A stretch of DNA of 64,000 nt from contig WEDG01001492.1 in assembly GCA_017591395.1 (NCBI GenBank), positions 124,001 to 188,000 of the forward strand. The letters run 5' to 3'. This DNA is from Schistocephalus solidus. Its lineage: Eukaryota > Platyhelminthes > Cestoda > Diphyllobothriidea > Diphyllobothriidae. The notes under the pieces were generated by a model that worked only from the letters and a program-made list of their open reading frames with translations, did no database searches and had not been told where the DNA came from. The translations under genes and the position numbers were made by a program. Positions within the stretch are counted from its first letter, which is position 1; every line of letters starts with the position of its first letter. Below are positions 12,906 to 26,600 of this stretch, one piece after another.

Positions 12906-14497
12906 TGTTAAACGCAAGAAAGGAAAAATATTCTTTACAAGTGTGCTTACATAGGGGAAAATATCCCTTGCTCTGAATGGCTACTCTTCCTATGGTGATC
13001 GTTTTCTACAATCGAGTAATTTGCAAACCGAATTTCATTTGACGTCAAGCGAATAACCTCTTGTCACATATTATGTTTGACATGAAATCGGATTCTCTTT
13101 CAATGCTTAACTGTAACGGTTACTGGCTATTACTGCAGTTTTAGTTCAAGAAATCGCATAAAAGGAAACTGAATCGTTGATTCGCGAACAGATCAATCTT
13201 TACATTTTGTCAGCCAGTTTTCTCCTGGCTGAGCTACATATGCAAGCCATGGCACTTTCAAAAACTGGTGGATATATACTGAATTTGGTGTTCGTGCATG
13301 CATGTCAACTACTGACATTATTCAAAAAATTGGTTCCACGTGAATAGCTGACTGACACAAAATAACTGCTCAGTACGAATCTATTTTTAATTAGTAAATT
13401 CAGAAGTATAAGAAAAACCTCACTCTCTAAAGCTCTTCGTTCTACTTTATTTGCGAGAAAACGTTTTGGGTTATGAAAACAAGGAATTTCAACTTGAGAA
13501 ATACAACTTAATTGCCTGCCAAAGCGTTAGTTTCTTTCTGGGGATATCAAAAAGCAAAAGAGTTTTGTTTTTAAGTAAGGAGTTTATGAATAGTGAAATT
13601 TTTAATTTTTTATCTTATAGAATTTTAAATAGGCTTTTCTATAGCACGTTTTATGGATGTAATGATTACTCAAAAATTAACAATTGCTATTCTTTTTCAA
13701 ACTGAAAACTCAGAGTGCTGTAATGCACCTACGACGCTTAAGACTCGAAACTTTGCTTGTCTTGAATCTTAAGCCGACTGGATACAAAATCTTTGTTCGT
13801 TAATATATAAAAGGCCTTCCAAAGTCATGTATGATACTCCATAAACTGTTAAACTATCTACTTTACTTTAACTTAATTCAATACCGTACATTCAGCAGGT
13901 ATCTAATAGAGGAAACCAAATATAAAAAAGGATTTAACTCGTTTGATTTGTAACACCATTCCGGTAAGTGCAGCTTGGGCAAGAAACGGGGCCGTAGCTT
14001 TGCAGCATTTTTCATTACTTCTTTGCAGATTTATCGACATGTGTCACGTCGATTTATTTGAAAGTAATCTCACGTTGTCTAAACCATTACCCAGAATGAA
14101 GAATAGCACCAGAAATTTTACACAATTAAGACCTATTTTGATGAAAATATGCGCGTCTTAATGTTGAGGGATAGACATCGATTTGCATATAAAGCCGACC
14201 ATAAGGAATATGTGCGCAAGGCTGTGAACTCAGAGTTATACGAAATACTGGTTTCATGCTGTTTCCGCTCAAAACGCATTGCAAATAAACTTTTTCTCAA
14301 AACAGTTTCATCCTAGCATAAATATATGATGAAAATGCAAATTTAAAAGCCTATGCGAAGACCAACTGTCCATTAATGAGCTAAGGTCACACCTTAACAT
14401 GTGGGCGATAATCTAATCCTTTGTTTATTCTAGGAAAAGGTGGGAATCATTTGTAACTTGCATAAGAGGTCAGAAATTGCATGCGGAAGACCATTTG
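12906..14497. other. No supportable gene
   Basis: AT-rich sequence between two PLE remnants. Short open frames at 13451-13705 and 13943-14161 show no motif and no splice-site framing that I trust. Confidence 0.5.
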
Positions 14498-14550
14498 GAA
14501 AGCACATGTGTGCTTATTGATAACTTCTTGTCAGTCTGGTGCATTTATGA
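14498..14550 (-). ncRNA. Degenerate PLE hammerhead motif (copy B)
   Basis: The minus strand reads CUGACAA, GAAGUUAUC, then AAUA in place of GAAA. It is followed by a stem III that has become longer (AAGCAC/GUGCUU). G8 and part of the second core block are lost, so no activity is expected. Confidence 0.4.
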
Positions 14551-15389
14551 GACCAAAGGGAAGATGTGGCAATTAATGCAACTGGGTTGTGGAAATATGA
14601 AAAGGAGGTAATCAGAGACAGTGAATAAAGTGGAAATGAGGGTTAGATAGAGCCGTATCAAGAGAACGTTGTGGTTTTCGCAGAAGCGCATACAGTTAAA
14701 TGACCTTTGAACATGGTAAACGCAGTTTATGAGACCTAATTCCGTGCGCACAAGACTGCTTATTCTTATTTGATCACAGTCGCTTCTGCTGTTCCTAGGC
14801 TACCTTACCACAATGGCTCAGGTTGATCGGCCGAACATTATAAGCACACTAGAGACTTCATTGGGGTCAACAGCATGACTGAAATCAACAATTTGTGCGA
14901 AAAGTGTTCTGTCAATCTTCGATAGGGGACGGCTTGTGTGATCAAATATTCTACTTAGCAAGAGCAACTAAATCACGAACTACACATGGAGGCGAGCTGT
15001 GCTAGACATTAACCCTTACGTTTTTAATAGAAGTAGTGATTGCTATAGGGCAATACGGAACTCTTGCTCCTGAAAAGGTTCGTGAAACAACTTGGACAGA
15101 TCGTCTTCCCACAAGTTCACGTGCAGCGTCCCCTAAGAAGGCACTTTTAAAAACAGTTTATTGTCCACTGTCCGTCTGCTAAATTTGCTGATTTTTCAAT
15201 ATTAGCCTTTGTAATAATCTGCTGGGAACCAATTCTCCTTAAAGGGCACCTGAGCCTTTCCAAACTCAGCAAAGATGCTGCCTACTGAACAATTCTTTGG
15301 TCCTTTTCACCAAAAAACGATCTGTATTGTGCATTTGTTGAAGGGGTACGAAACTGCCGAAGCTCATGTCTTGTTTAGGTCATGTTTTC

Positions 15390-15433
15390 CGTCGGACAGT
15401 ACCACCGTCGGATGCTCCGTCGGACAGTACCAC
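15390..15433. repeat. Short tandem duplication in PLE copy B
   Basis: TCCGTCGGACAGTACCACC occurs twice, separated by GTCGGATGC. The second copy lies in the segment that aligns with the post-RT region of copy C. This is a local duplication formed after insertion. Confidence 0.8.
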
Positions 15434-15490
15434 CAAGTCTTTTGCTTAGAAGGACGTCTAGTAGATTCCCTTTTTCATGAAATATTGACC

Positions 15491-16739
15491 AAAATTTTGA
15501 AATCTGTTTTCGTTTCGAGCAAGTTACTTAAGTATTGTTGTTATACTGATTACCTTGATTCCTATATCCAAAATATTTCAGTCACAGTAGAATTTTGGCT
15601 TTTGAACGAGCTTCTTTTTGACCAACTTCAAAACGCAAACTCGGTAAAATTGGTTGTTTAAGTAGTACGTATTTTTTACACTTATTTTCACTTAATTTTT
15701 AAATTCAAATATATTTTATAGATAACATGCACAAAACGAATTTTCTTTCACTCCTTCGCTCACAAATGTTTTTTTGTCTTCAAATTTTTTAATTGAAGAA
15801 ATGGTAACGTTTGGTTTTAAAACGTTTCTAAATTGCAAAATAATTTTGAACTCTATTGACTGTTACATTTGAATTCAAGGTTTCCAAAAACATTCCGTAT
15901 ACATTCTGTGTAAGGACAATCATGCATATCTCTACACCAAGAATTGACCACGCATTCGTCATAATATTTTGCAACAGATGTTAACCATGCTTTATACATT
16001 AAAGATTTATTATGAATACACATTTCACGGTCTTAAAGAGCTCAAAATTAGAAACATTTCAAAACTGAAAGATACCTTTCCTTTAAGTATAAAATTAAAC
16101 AAGGAATTATTTCGCCAGCAAATACGTATGCAAAGAATATTTTTGTGCAGCTTTTCTATAAAATATATTTGAATTGAAAAGGGCAGTGAAAATCAGTGAG
16201 AAAAATATATACTACATAAATAATCATTTTTTACAGGATATGTTTTTTCAGGCGGCCAGTAAGAAACTCGTTCAAAAGCAGGTTTCCTACCAGGAAAGAA
16301 TTTTCTTGGGATTTGGCTGCCAGCTAGTTTATGCCTTAAGTAATTTGCTCGAAACGATAACACATTTCATAAGTACGGTCAATATTTCCTGAGATAAGGT
16401 TTCTACTAAAAGGGCGCAAACCTGCTGATTCCATATAAAAAGTAAACCTGATCAACTAATATGTTGCTATACAGATTCAAAGAGGATAGCTTTGTTGGTT
16501 TCTTTAGAGGCGATTGCGCAGATATCATCTACGTTTATTGAGCAGACTTTTAAGTTGAAAGGTTTCCAGGTTTCCAATAAAACTATTCGTTCTGCCTAAA
16601 CCTCACGCAATTTTAACTCACTGTCTTTTATTACATCCTTTTCCCCATTTTCCATAACCTGCTTGTATAAAATAACAAACTTAAATCAATTTTTGTTATC
16701 GCAAACGTATTTGTGTTTTACGCAGTTCTCAGGTGGATG
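15491..16739. other. No supportable gene
   Basis: AT-rich interval between PLE copy B and a lone PLE end. Open frames at 15969-16172 and 16174-16392 have no motif. If the PLE end at 16740 belongs to copy B, this would be sequence inserted into or replacing its 5' half, but I cannot show that. Confidence 0.45.
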
Positions 16740-16790
16740 TACTTGCCTGACGAGAACTTATCGAAAACAAGCATATACTCACCAACTGCT
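16740..16790 (+). ncRNA. Isolated PLE hammerhead motif
   Basis: The plus strand reads CTGACGA (16747-16753), a GA...UC stem II, then GAAA. All invariant core bases are kept, since position 7 of CUGANGA may vary. Stem III is weakened to AACA...UACU with two mismatches, and stem I is poor. Orientation is opposite to copies A-C, as at the right end of copy A, so this may be the right inverted end of copy B. Confidence 0.5.
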
Positions 16791-17437
16791 CTTTTAAATA
16801 AGTTCAGGATATTTGTTTACACTAAAACAATTCAAATAATATTTGTTCTTATGAAATAGTGAGTTCATTTTCCTACTACTCTTATGAGATGATATTTGGG
16901 TCATTTTAGGGCAACAAACCCATCGCAGGACAATTGAATTGAGAGAAGTTTGGGCAAGTGGTTTAGGCAATCCCGACTGTCATTGAAAGTCCATAGTAAC
17001 CATAGAGCAATAGCTCGTTATGGTTATATAAATAGTTTCGATAAAAAATTATAAAGTAAAATGTAAATTCTCCGTGAACTTTTATGACAATTTGGCGGTT
17101 CATTTCACTCCGTTACGGGCTAATGATATGGGGTATGGCACTGTGGCTCCAAATTAGACGAATTTACCGGATATATTTCTGAGAATAAAAGTCGCACAAA
17201 ATGAATAAATTAATAATAATTACTCTTCTAGTCTTTTTTTAATTTTTTGAGAGCTGTGGATTCTTTTAATTCTGAGTGCTCTTAATCACGTCTTTCTACC
17301 AAAGGAAATATTTTATTTTGTAATGTGCATGGACATCTATCAACAACACAAGGCTTTTTGCCAGTTTTTCATGCGTTCACCAATATTTATGCAAATGAAA
17401 CTTGAGTTCCGTTTACAGCGTTATTAACCCCTAGGAC
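16791..17437. other. No supportable gene
   Basis: AT-rich; nothing recognised on either strand. Confidence 0.5.
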
Positions 17438-18443
17438 CTACATGAAAACATCTAATGAGCTTTGCTGCTTGAGAAATAGCTTACTAGACACGGACGGTTG
17501 CTTAATTCTAAGACAACCAAGTTTGATTACGACGCTTGAGAAGCTATGTTTATCACGGTTGGCATTCGTTAACATTCCGATAGCAAAATCTTGATTAAAT
17601 GTTTGCTCAACCGTTTTCCTTAAAATGGGACGTTTGGGATTAATAGTAATTTGAATGTTGCCGGATTCAAACTGTTTTAAGTACTGTTTATCAGAAATAG
17701 CCAAAGTCTTATTCACGCACATGTTTTTTCCGTAACGGTAAGGTCCGGCGCAGAAATAGAAGCGACGTTGTTGCCTGTAGTCCAGGATTTTCTAATGACT
17801 GAGGACGTCAGAACGTGTCTACGCAACATTCCCAGCCCTCTTGTATAGCCTTGAGATGATGCAGTTGGCGGAAAGCTTGAGCTCATCTGGAATGCGCACT
17901 TTTGGACTGAATTATGCATTGCCTGCTGAAATCTCGAAAGAGTTGACGAGGAGATGAAATCTGCTATCCGAAAGACTTGATGTACATTTTTCAGAGTCAC
18001 ATTCAACGCATTTTCGCGTGTCATCTGTTTTGCCCACCCCTGTTAAGTAGGGTGATCCTCGTCGGATTTTTCGGGGATTTAGTAGTACAAGATCTCCCTC
18101 GGGTGTCAAGCAAATTAGTTTTTTCAAGCGACATGTCTGTCTTATATAACGCAATCTGCACTCTTTGTAGATTTCCTCAAACTTGACCTGTCCATGGTTA
18201 TGCATTCTGTAAAATAGAATATAATTTAGTGTCCACTGGGATACCTGCTCATTGTTTACTTCAACCATAGGTGCGCGTTTGGTTGCTAGTTTATCTTTTA
18301 GAAAAATGCCATTCAGGAGTAATTCTAATTGGACCTCTATGGTGCAATTCGATTGGTTGGCAACTCGCCAATCGTCAGTCATACACGCCAATCCACTGTT
18401 CACTTCGAGCGCCTTACGTGACGCAAAGTGCTCATTAATTTAA
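17438..18443 (-). CDS. Unrecognised protein-like open frames (gene fragment or pseudogene)
   Basis: A minus-strand frame runs open from about 18440 to 17912 (at least 163 codons), then has three stops, and reopens in the same frame at 17722-17438 (94 codons). A second frame (18024-17713) bridges part of the gap. The long frame has mixed, soluble-protein composition and includes YILFYRMHNHGQVKFEEIYK, TPEGDLVLLNP and a cysteine pair (CVECDSEKC). The helix, turn and hairpin pattern around YRMHNHG...GDLVLLN could suit a small winged-helix fold, but that is a guess. I recognise no family and see no convincing splice sites. It may be an exon plus intron plus exon, or a broken mobile-element gene. 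Confidence 0.3.
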
Positions 18444-21400
18444 ACCAACGAAACAATTAAAGTTGAACACTGAAAAAGATTTTAGATAAAACGGCTAGTG
18501 CTTTTCAAGACTGGGCACTTCGTTTTTTATTTTTAAACCGTTTTGTCATTAAGTACTCTTAAAGATATAACGTCGCTTTTTTTCTTAACATAATAATTAT
18601 GTCTATCGTGCATTTAAGAAAACGGCAGTCAAATGCAAACACCTTTACGTGGATGTTCATATAAACTAGAACAGTCGTCCCACTTTTTAAGCAACTTATA
18701 CATTGTACTAGTCCGTTAAACTTGTTTGCAGTTGAATGAACCTGGCATAGGTAATCCAACGGCCCACAAGAGACTTTACCAATAAATAAGCGTAATATTC
18801 ATAAAAACATTTTTGCTCAACCAATAAGCCGAAAAACTTTAAACAATGAGTGTTTGGCCTTTCAATTGCATCAGCTGCAGCCAATATGAGCATTATTTAT
18901 TAAACTTCAAAGTCGCAGTTACTTGTGTAAAAAATAAATTGTGCATTTTATCAGCTAGTAATTTAACCATTTGCATGCCGCCGGGCAAAACAGTGATCAC
19001 GTAGATAATTGCGTGTTCTATTTAGCACCGAGTAGCTGCTGTTACGTCAATCATAATATCCTTTCGGTGAGTGGGGGCACATTAGAGAATGCAGAAAATC
19101 ACCCATTTTTAAAAACAATTAAATATCCCAGTTAGTAGTGCTTTTCTACTCAGGTAAATGAAAAAATTGGCGCATATTTACCTATCTTTCAAAAAGGATT
19201 TAACGATTCTTAAATATGGAATGCTTATTTTCCAATTCAACAAGTGGGTCAAATGACTTATTCAAATTTGCCAAAATCATCTAATAATTTCTTCTTACTT
19301 CAACACTAAAGAAATTGCAAAATATAACCTAGCAGGTTATCAGATTCTCTGTACTAATCCTTTTAAAAATGCTCTGTTGTCTGTTGCGACAGCCAAGGCT
19401 GCCTGTAACTGGTCAAAATGAACCAGTGTCAATTTCGTGGATGTGGTTGAATAAAAATGGGCCAGTGATGTTTTAAATCCCCTTAGCTCAATTATATTGG
19501 GTCTTTAAGTATCAACTTTGTAGTAGTCTAGTTTACCAGTTTCTCATTTCATATTTGTGTTATATTTTGACATTCTTTTGTTTATGTTAGAAAGTTGGTA
19601 CACAAATGTTGTCGTCATAAATAATTTTGCGTTTAAAAATATAGTAAGCATCTTTTGTTATTTTTCTTGATTAAAGATCGAAAAATTGAAAAGTTGTACG
19701 ATTAAGATATATGAGTTATTACTTAAAAATACTGCGTCAAAAACAGCTGGAAATAATTATGGTCTTTTTGGCTTAATATTACTCCATTTCAGGTAGTAAA
19801 CTCTTTTCTTGTGAAGCTGTTGTTCTGGGAAATTTAACTTTATGAATGAGCCATGCAATTGACAAGAATCAAAACTGTGCGATGATGAAATGAAAGTGAC
19901 TTTTGTATCCGATCTATCTCGAAGTGCACAAGAATGATCGCCGGTCTTTGATACTAGCTACTTAACAATATATCTTCACTTAATGAAGACGATAAAGTGA
20001 AAGCTTTGGGTGTGTGGGTTCAAAGGAATTAAATAAAAGCTTGAATGACGTTGATTTCTCGCTAAAAAAAGATAAATTTATCGATTGAGTTGTAATTTTT
20101 GATGAGAGATGATTTGAATTGGATAACCGTAAACGTTTAGCACAGTGGTTGGACAAGTGACAGCCATCAAAACGCAGTTCAAAACCGGGCATTCATACAA
20201 AGAAGTTGACGATGTGTGCTTGATGGTCTGGTGCAGGTGCGATCCATGATGATTTCAGGAAATCTAGCTCATATATCACGGCAGAGCCCTATTGCAACTA
20301 GCTGGAACAAGTGATTCAAAACCCTGCAGACAAACAGCAAAGATTGGTCAACCGATCGGCTACTTTTATATCGCACGAAAATGGCAGACCACACACCCCG
20401 CAAATTACACCCGAAAGTCTACAGTAGTTGGAGTTGGAAGTTCTCCACCAACCACAATATTCCTGCCCCACTGAGTAGCCCTACGTCCGGAAGTTGGAAC
20501 ACTTTTTTCTGAGCAAAACAGTTTAAGTCTGATAATGCTGTAAAACACGCCTTCCAAGATTTAATAAACTCTCAAATTCCAGGTATTTATACCACTGGAC
20601 AGAAAAATCCACCGTTAAAATAACGAAAGTGCATTGAAAATATTGTTGAATATTTTGATGAACAAAAGTAGTAATTGTATTTATAAGACATTAACAAACT
20701 TTCTGTTTTTCTGCAACTTTCATACTTGATGACCTGTTAAATTGCAAATATATTTTCTTGATCTGAACTATCACAATCTTTTTTATTACCACAGGTCTCT
20801 TCAAAAGCAAAACTTTCTCTTTGCCTCAATTTGCGTTCGTAAATTTTAAAATACTTTTCTGCGTATTTAAACAAAACTACATATTTTTTCAGTACAAACT
20901 CTCCCCTAACATATACCATGTAAACATGCAAACAATTTAATTTAAAAATTTTTCTGGATGAATGATTTCTGCAAAACGTCTTTCGTATATAACCATCCTT
21001 TAATTCTGCATGCACGCATAATGAATTACAGAAACGCCAGTTAGCTTGAGGGAATTCAGAAATAGCGAAAAGCTACAGCTAAGATAATTATAGGGTGTAA
21101 AAAATGATGAAGAAAAGGCTCTTACACAAATTTAGCAAACTCATTATTTGGAAGAAAAATGTAGTAAATTAGATTGAATATTTAAAATTTCTACAGAGGA
21201 TTGGGTTTAGCTGGAGAATGGCCATCAATCTTTTGTTTAAGGTTGATACATCGGTTATTCTTCTTAAGTATGTGAAGATTTCAGTGCACACTTATCAGTT
21301 TAAGTCCCATTTTAATGTATAAACCTTATTTTACGCGTTATTTGCGAACGCAGACTCGTTTGGCTGGGATTTGCTTTTGCATCGTCCTCTGCTCAACCAG

Positions 21401-23419
21401 TGCCACAAGCACCCCGTTTCTGCAACTGTTTTTGAGGCTGGATTTGATCGAGAATCCTAAACGTCAGGCCGATAATCACCATATTCCAGTGATCAACTAT
21501 TATTCTTCTTCTGAGCTGCTTCCTGGAACTCACCTGTTTGCTTCTATCAGCTCGTCCTCTTTTCATATGGCGACAATTTAATGCATGAGTATTTTAGGCT
21601 TCGAATGATCTTTTGTCAACAAATGCCTAAAGGTTATATAGGGCACAATCAGGTTGGTCTAGACATCAAAAAACAATTATTGGCTCGCTTCTTTTAGTCA
21701 ATTGTTTGGCGAGACTCATCTCGAAATCGAATGCCAATATGAACCCTATGCGCAGTGCATAGGATTACAGGCACTGACTTCAAAATAACATTTGTCAACG
21801 TTGTCTGACTCTCGATTGCGACATTTCTTGGCGGTTAGAGTTTAAAAAGGAGTCCAGAAAGGCATTACTCAACAATAACCAAAGATTTAAAATCCTAGCA
21901 TAACGTATAAACATAGGCATTTATGTTTATATTGCAGAAATGATTAATCTTTGGTCAAATAAACTGACTGAAAATTGGCTTTTTGGCTGCACAATTTTAT
22001 TTTGTCAGCAACTGAATGCCACCTCATAAGCGTTGTTCAATTAGTAGTAGCAAAAGACACTGGTTTATCTTTTTTGTTTGATTCGCTGTACGTGAATTTG
22101 AAAACCTGGGTTTAAAATAAATTTACATTATATTAAAGCACGTTCACTGCTGGAATATTTTTTTCTCCGAAATACTCTTCTTCGATTTTGTGAAATGAAG
22201 TAGCCATAAAATAACCTCAAAATTTCTTGGGAAAAATTCATTCTGGCCAAACCGCAGCCCTGTAAACTGTAAGGCTTCGATACTTTCCAGAAGTTGATCC
22301 TTATTTCAATCGGCAAAAACGTCTTGGCAGTATATGAAGTAGATGCTTTTTTCGCCATTTTTAGGTCCTACGATCCTAAAAAAACAGGATCTCTCATGGA
22401 AGCCTTATACAAAATTGGCCACTTTGGTAACTTCAACTAATTTGTATTATTCTCACTATGATGACCCATCACATTCCCCTTCTTTTTTAAAGTGTGCTGA
22501 CAAGCGATAATTGCGTTATTTATTTTACAATCCAAAACTTGTAATTCTATAAGCAAAAGAGAATTTTTAAAGACCAATTAAACTTTTTTATAGGTAAAAG
22601 ACCTTATTTCCCTTTTCTTGGGTACCCTCAATATTTCATCAATCATTTCCTTAATAAAATTCAGACTCATTGGCAAACCACTAGCGAGATGTGAAGTAAC
22701 AACCTCGGTGCGTGAGGGTTCAGTGTTACGATGTATCGAATTTCAGCCTCCTGCTTTCATCCGAAGATATGGTGACCCGGATCTAGAGCGTATTTTGCCC
22801 TGATCACGCCGGTTTTGGCTGGCAGGTATTCAAACATCTCTCACCTGCTTGTGCCCTGGCATTACGCATCAGATTGAATGGCAAATCTATGGACGGTGGG
22901 GAGTGTGAAAATTTGGCCTACAAAACGCAGTTATCACCCATCTCAGCGCTGACTTTTATTGCTACCACACCGGCCGCGTCCGTATATTGTGTGTCCTAAA
23001 CTTTTCGGTTCCAGTGTGTTGATTTGTGTTTTTGTGGCACGCTCTGCTGACCTTTATTCCAGGATTACTCTGCTGCTGTCCTCAAACTTGGGTTATTTAT
23101 TTAGGTACCCCCAAAATCCAACGCGTATCTGGTTTTGACTATATGTTCCGCCAACATCTCTACGTCACTTTCCATCAAAACATGTTTGGTTCTTTCTACC
23201 GGTTTCTCAAATGCAATTTACTGGGCAGCAGCTTTATTCTATACGCTGGAACGTATATGAATCTCTGCCACGGTAAATATTATGAACGCGGGTAATGAGG
23301 CAGTCCTGAATGTTATTTCAAGTGCCAGCGCTTATGAAACAACGTGAATGAGCAGCCTCCTGCCAGCTCTTCCCTGGTTGCGCATGGTAAAGAACTTTAA
23401 CAATTGTAGATGGGTACTC
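18444..23419. other. No supportable gene
   Basis: AT-rich interval. A less AT-rich patch at 20130-20480 has two weak box-B-like stretches on the minus strand (near 20176 and 20305) and may be old SINE-related sequence. Frames at 21315-21581 and 22618-23295 (plus) are hydrophobic or fragmentary, and none carries a motif I can name. Confidence 0.45.
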
Positions 23420-23602
23420 ATTGATCGGGTACAGAACTCACTCATCCTGTTGTGCTCTGGGGCTCACTCTAGAGCCCCTCTAACAGCCGCAGAGCGGCTA
23501 GTGATATAGGCAAAATGATATTATAAGCGAAGGCGGATGAAGGCTAATAAGCCAGAAATGACCATTCCAGTCTCTTTTGTCAGTGTCGGTAACATCATTC
23601 TG
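23420..23602 (+). mobile_element. SINE fragment (diverged)
   Basis: The segment around 23545-23595 contains GGCTAATAAGCCAGAAATG and CCATTCCAGTCTC followed by TTTGTC, the tail block shared with the near-complete SINE at 61968-62141. The preceding part (CTCACTCATCCTGTTGTGCTC, GCAGAGCGGCTAG) matches 59065-59145 and 39830-39905, so this is one of several related short repeats. No tRNA-like head is recognisable. Confidence 0.55.
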
Positions 23603-26600
23603 ATTAAAGAACTTTAAATTCCCAAGTCCTCTTCCCCGTTGCCTTTAGCTAAATTCATTTTTATAGTTGTGTCTATCAGTAACAGAATAAAATAAATACT
23701 AAATAGTGAGGTGGACAAAAAGTAGTTAATTTGTTCCAGCAACAACGTATGAAAATTTCAAAGGGTAGCAGGATGTCGACAGCAAGTGCGTTGATTCGGT
23801 GGTACTTTGGGGTCTTTATGCTACTCTAGTCTACATTCGATTGTCAGGTCAAGTGAATAAAAGCATGATAACCACATGTTCTGAACGCACTTTTTTGTAA
23901 ACAGGTTGTTTCTTTGAAGATGCTTTTTAAACCATTATATTTTTCCTAGAAGACAGTGATATAGGCTAGGAGTGTTCATTCTTTACAGGCGTTAGAGTGA
24001 CTATGCAAGTGTGTCCCGTGGCATTTTGCCCAAAAGTGTATGTTCACGTTTTCGCATTCTGTTTAAATGATTTGTTAACAAAGGCACCTTCAACACTTAG
24101 GCGAATCTGTTTTACGGAAAAATTAACCATCGGAAAATTTCAACTTCTTCATATATTTTTATTTTAACAAAAATATTTTCTTGAAAGACGACACATGTCT
24201 CATTCCTCTAGCACTTTAAAAATAATGCAGCGAGGAGATAGGGCTTAAACCATGACGCCGTGGAAGCTAGGATAATGTGCAACCCTCTACTTATTGCAAG
24301 GTTAAAATATCAGTCCGATCTAGGAGGATAAGAAGTAATTAATTTGCAGCTTTTTATTCTTTACAGGATCTTGGCACTGGTCTAAGCCCTCAGAGCGTAA
24401 CAGCTCAAAGCCTATGTGTGCTGTTCGGAAGGGTGATGTGGAAGCACATTATAAGGTGTGATTGGCAGTCTCAAAGTTGAATTTGCGCAGGTTTTCATCC
24501 ACCAGAAAACGGCGTTCACGTCATTTCTAGCGTGTCGTGTTTGATGGTAATGAAAAGATTATGTGAGACACAAGGCACCTATAAAACTCGAAAATTCCAA
24601 TGTCGCAATCCATGATTGGTCTTTTTTGTGCAAACAACGGTCCCCGTAACTCAATGAGTTAAAGAATTGAGAACTGCTTCATACATCTAATAATGCCTTC
24701 AACTTTTTAAACAGTATCCGTGTCCGATGGTCGAAATGTTTTTGAAAAACTGGCAGGAAAAACTGTACTTAGTTAACATTTTAAGAACGTTGGAACAAAA
24801 TGTAAAATGGACTGTTTGCATTACTTTTTGAAGATGACTACAGGACCGCTGTATTTTTCTAGTTAACCGTCTTCAGGTTTTACCGTTTCTAAATGCAAAT
24901 AGTACTTTGTTTAAAACAGTGAGTTCATAGTTAAAAGTAAACATCTTAATCACTTTTAGCTACAGGATGTTTTTTAGTCAAGGTTAGCTTACCACAGTTT
25001 CGGCGATAATTTCGAGTAAAAATAAATATGTAGAAATATAATAGTACAACCATCACATACAAAGCGCTGATGGTATGTGTTTTTCATATTGTAATCTCAA
25101 AATGTTCAGCCCAAATGAACATTTGGATACGCCAACCACATTAAAGTTTAATCTTGTAACCCCCCAAAGCTAGACGGTTATTGACGAAAGTCCGTATTTT
25201 CATCTAAACATAATTTGGTGAAGGGCTTGTTAGGTGTCATTCTCAAACGATATTTTCACGAGACCCGATTCTTGCATTTACGCCAGTGCTTCTACCTGCT
25301 TACTGAAAAAGGTTGTTTTATCACTTGGATAACCTCTGTCAAGGACACGAAGACCTGATTATGGTCTTCACAAATTATTATTTTCTAAAATAATTGAAAT
25401 GGGTTAAACTGACAATGAGGATACGTAATAGTTACTTTAAAATTGCTGATGATGTCTACCTGCCATTTTTAAAATTCAAATAAAAACTGTTTATCCTTTA
25501 TTTTTGTTTGTACTCCACGTTGTTTAAATTAAGTTCTCCATTTTAAATTTGAAGATTTTTTTCGCTATTTGAATTATTACTCAGAATATATTTCGTTCGG
25601 TTGGAAATCGAGTTTTCGAGGTAAATAGCCAACATTAATTGGCAGGCATTTTTTGTTTTAAAATACTTAGGAGTTCAACGTTTAATTGTCCTTTTTTTTT
25701 TTTTGCAAAATATTAACGCAGATTCAGTGTTCATATTTGCAAAATGTTAGTACATTGAAATACAGCGCAAGGCCCAGGCCATGGACTAGAAATATTAAAA
25801 AGAACAGAGCATGAATACCCATGAGACTTTATTTCTAAGGTTAAATGGGATTGGTATTCACGGATCTTACTCAGCAGCAATATTTACTGCAGACGACCCA
25901 ATCGGCATTAACGTAGGCTCACTCTGGCTCTGACAACGACTCGGTGAAGTTTTGTGGTTGATCCTTTTTAGCATGCCTTTTTAGATGTAAACTGACACGT
26001 TTCCAGTGCAATATCGTCTTTATCTCTTCAATATATCAGTTGATCGGAATGGATGTTCGCTGGTTTTTTTAGAAATACCTCATTTTCTAGTAAAATTTTA
26101 GTCTGACCGATGGCAAAACCCCTCACAGCCGTGCCACGCAGCGAAAGAATTCGGTTGGTTTTTTCAGCCTCCAACAGGAATTGGATTTTCGGATCAACCG
26201 AGTTAAATTATTATTGAAGGCGTTCCGCGGCTGCTCATTCCCGCGGTTTGTCAAAGGTAAAAGTGGCAAAGCTACCACTCCTTTACTTCTCCTGCATACA
26301 TGGAGCTCGCCGTCGGGTCAATTTTGAGCGCATTTCCTATGTTATATGTGGCCGCCGTGTTAAGTTTCTTTAGTATGCAAAAGCACAAAATAATAACAAC
26401 CGGAGTCTGGAAAGACGTCATCTATATTTAATGAGTCACCGAGGCGCTATCTGGACAGTTAAAATCCTCCAGCGAAGCATACCCCAACATCCGCGGGTAA
26501 TATTTAACAGTCCGTTGATGCAACCTGAAATAACTGCCTGGTACGGAAACCTTGAAATGTGCCTGAAATAAAAATTGCAATCACGATAACTGCAACTGAT

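Larger units (their letters stand above)
14498..15490 (-). mobile_element. Penelope-like element, copy B (decayed 3' half)
   Basis: Minus-strand remnant of the same PLE family as copy C. Blocks collinear with copy C are: 14498-14550 (hammerhead end), 14735-14880 (terminal repeat with GTGCGCACAAGACTG and CAGTCGCTTCTGCTG), 15100-15150 (linker, equivalent of the SELLKRRLNQ segment) and 15338-15485 (equivalent of the LPFLDVLLSRR segment). All frames are broken by stops and indels. A 19-base direct duplication sits at about 15390-15433. Confidence 0.7.

Noticed and set aside
15275..15661. 128-codon plus-strand frame
   Set aside because: Its first half is antisense to PLE copy B; the rest is AT-rich without a motif.
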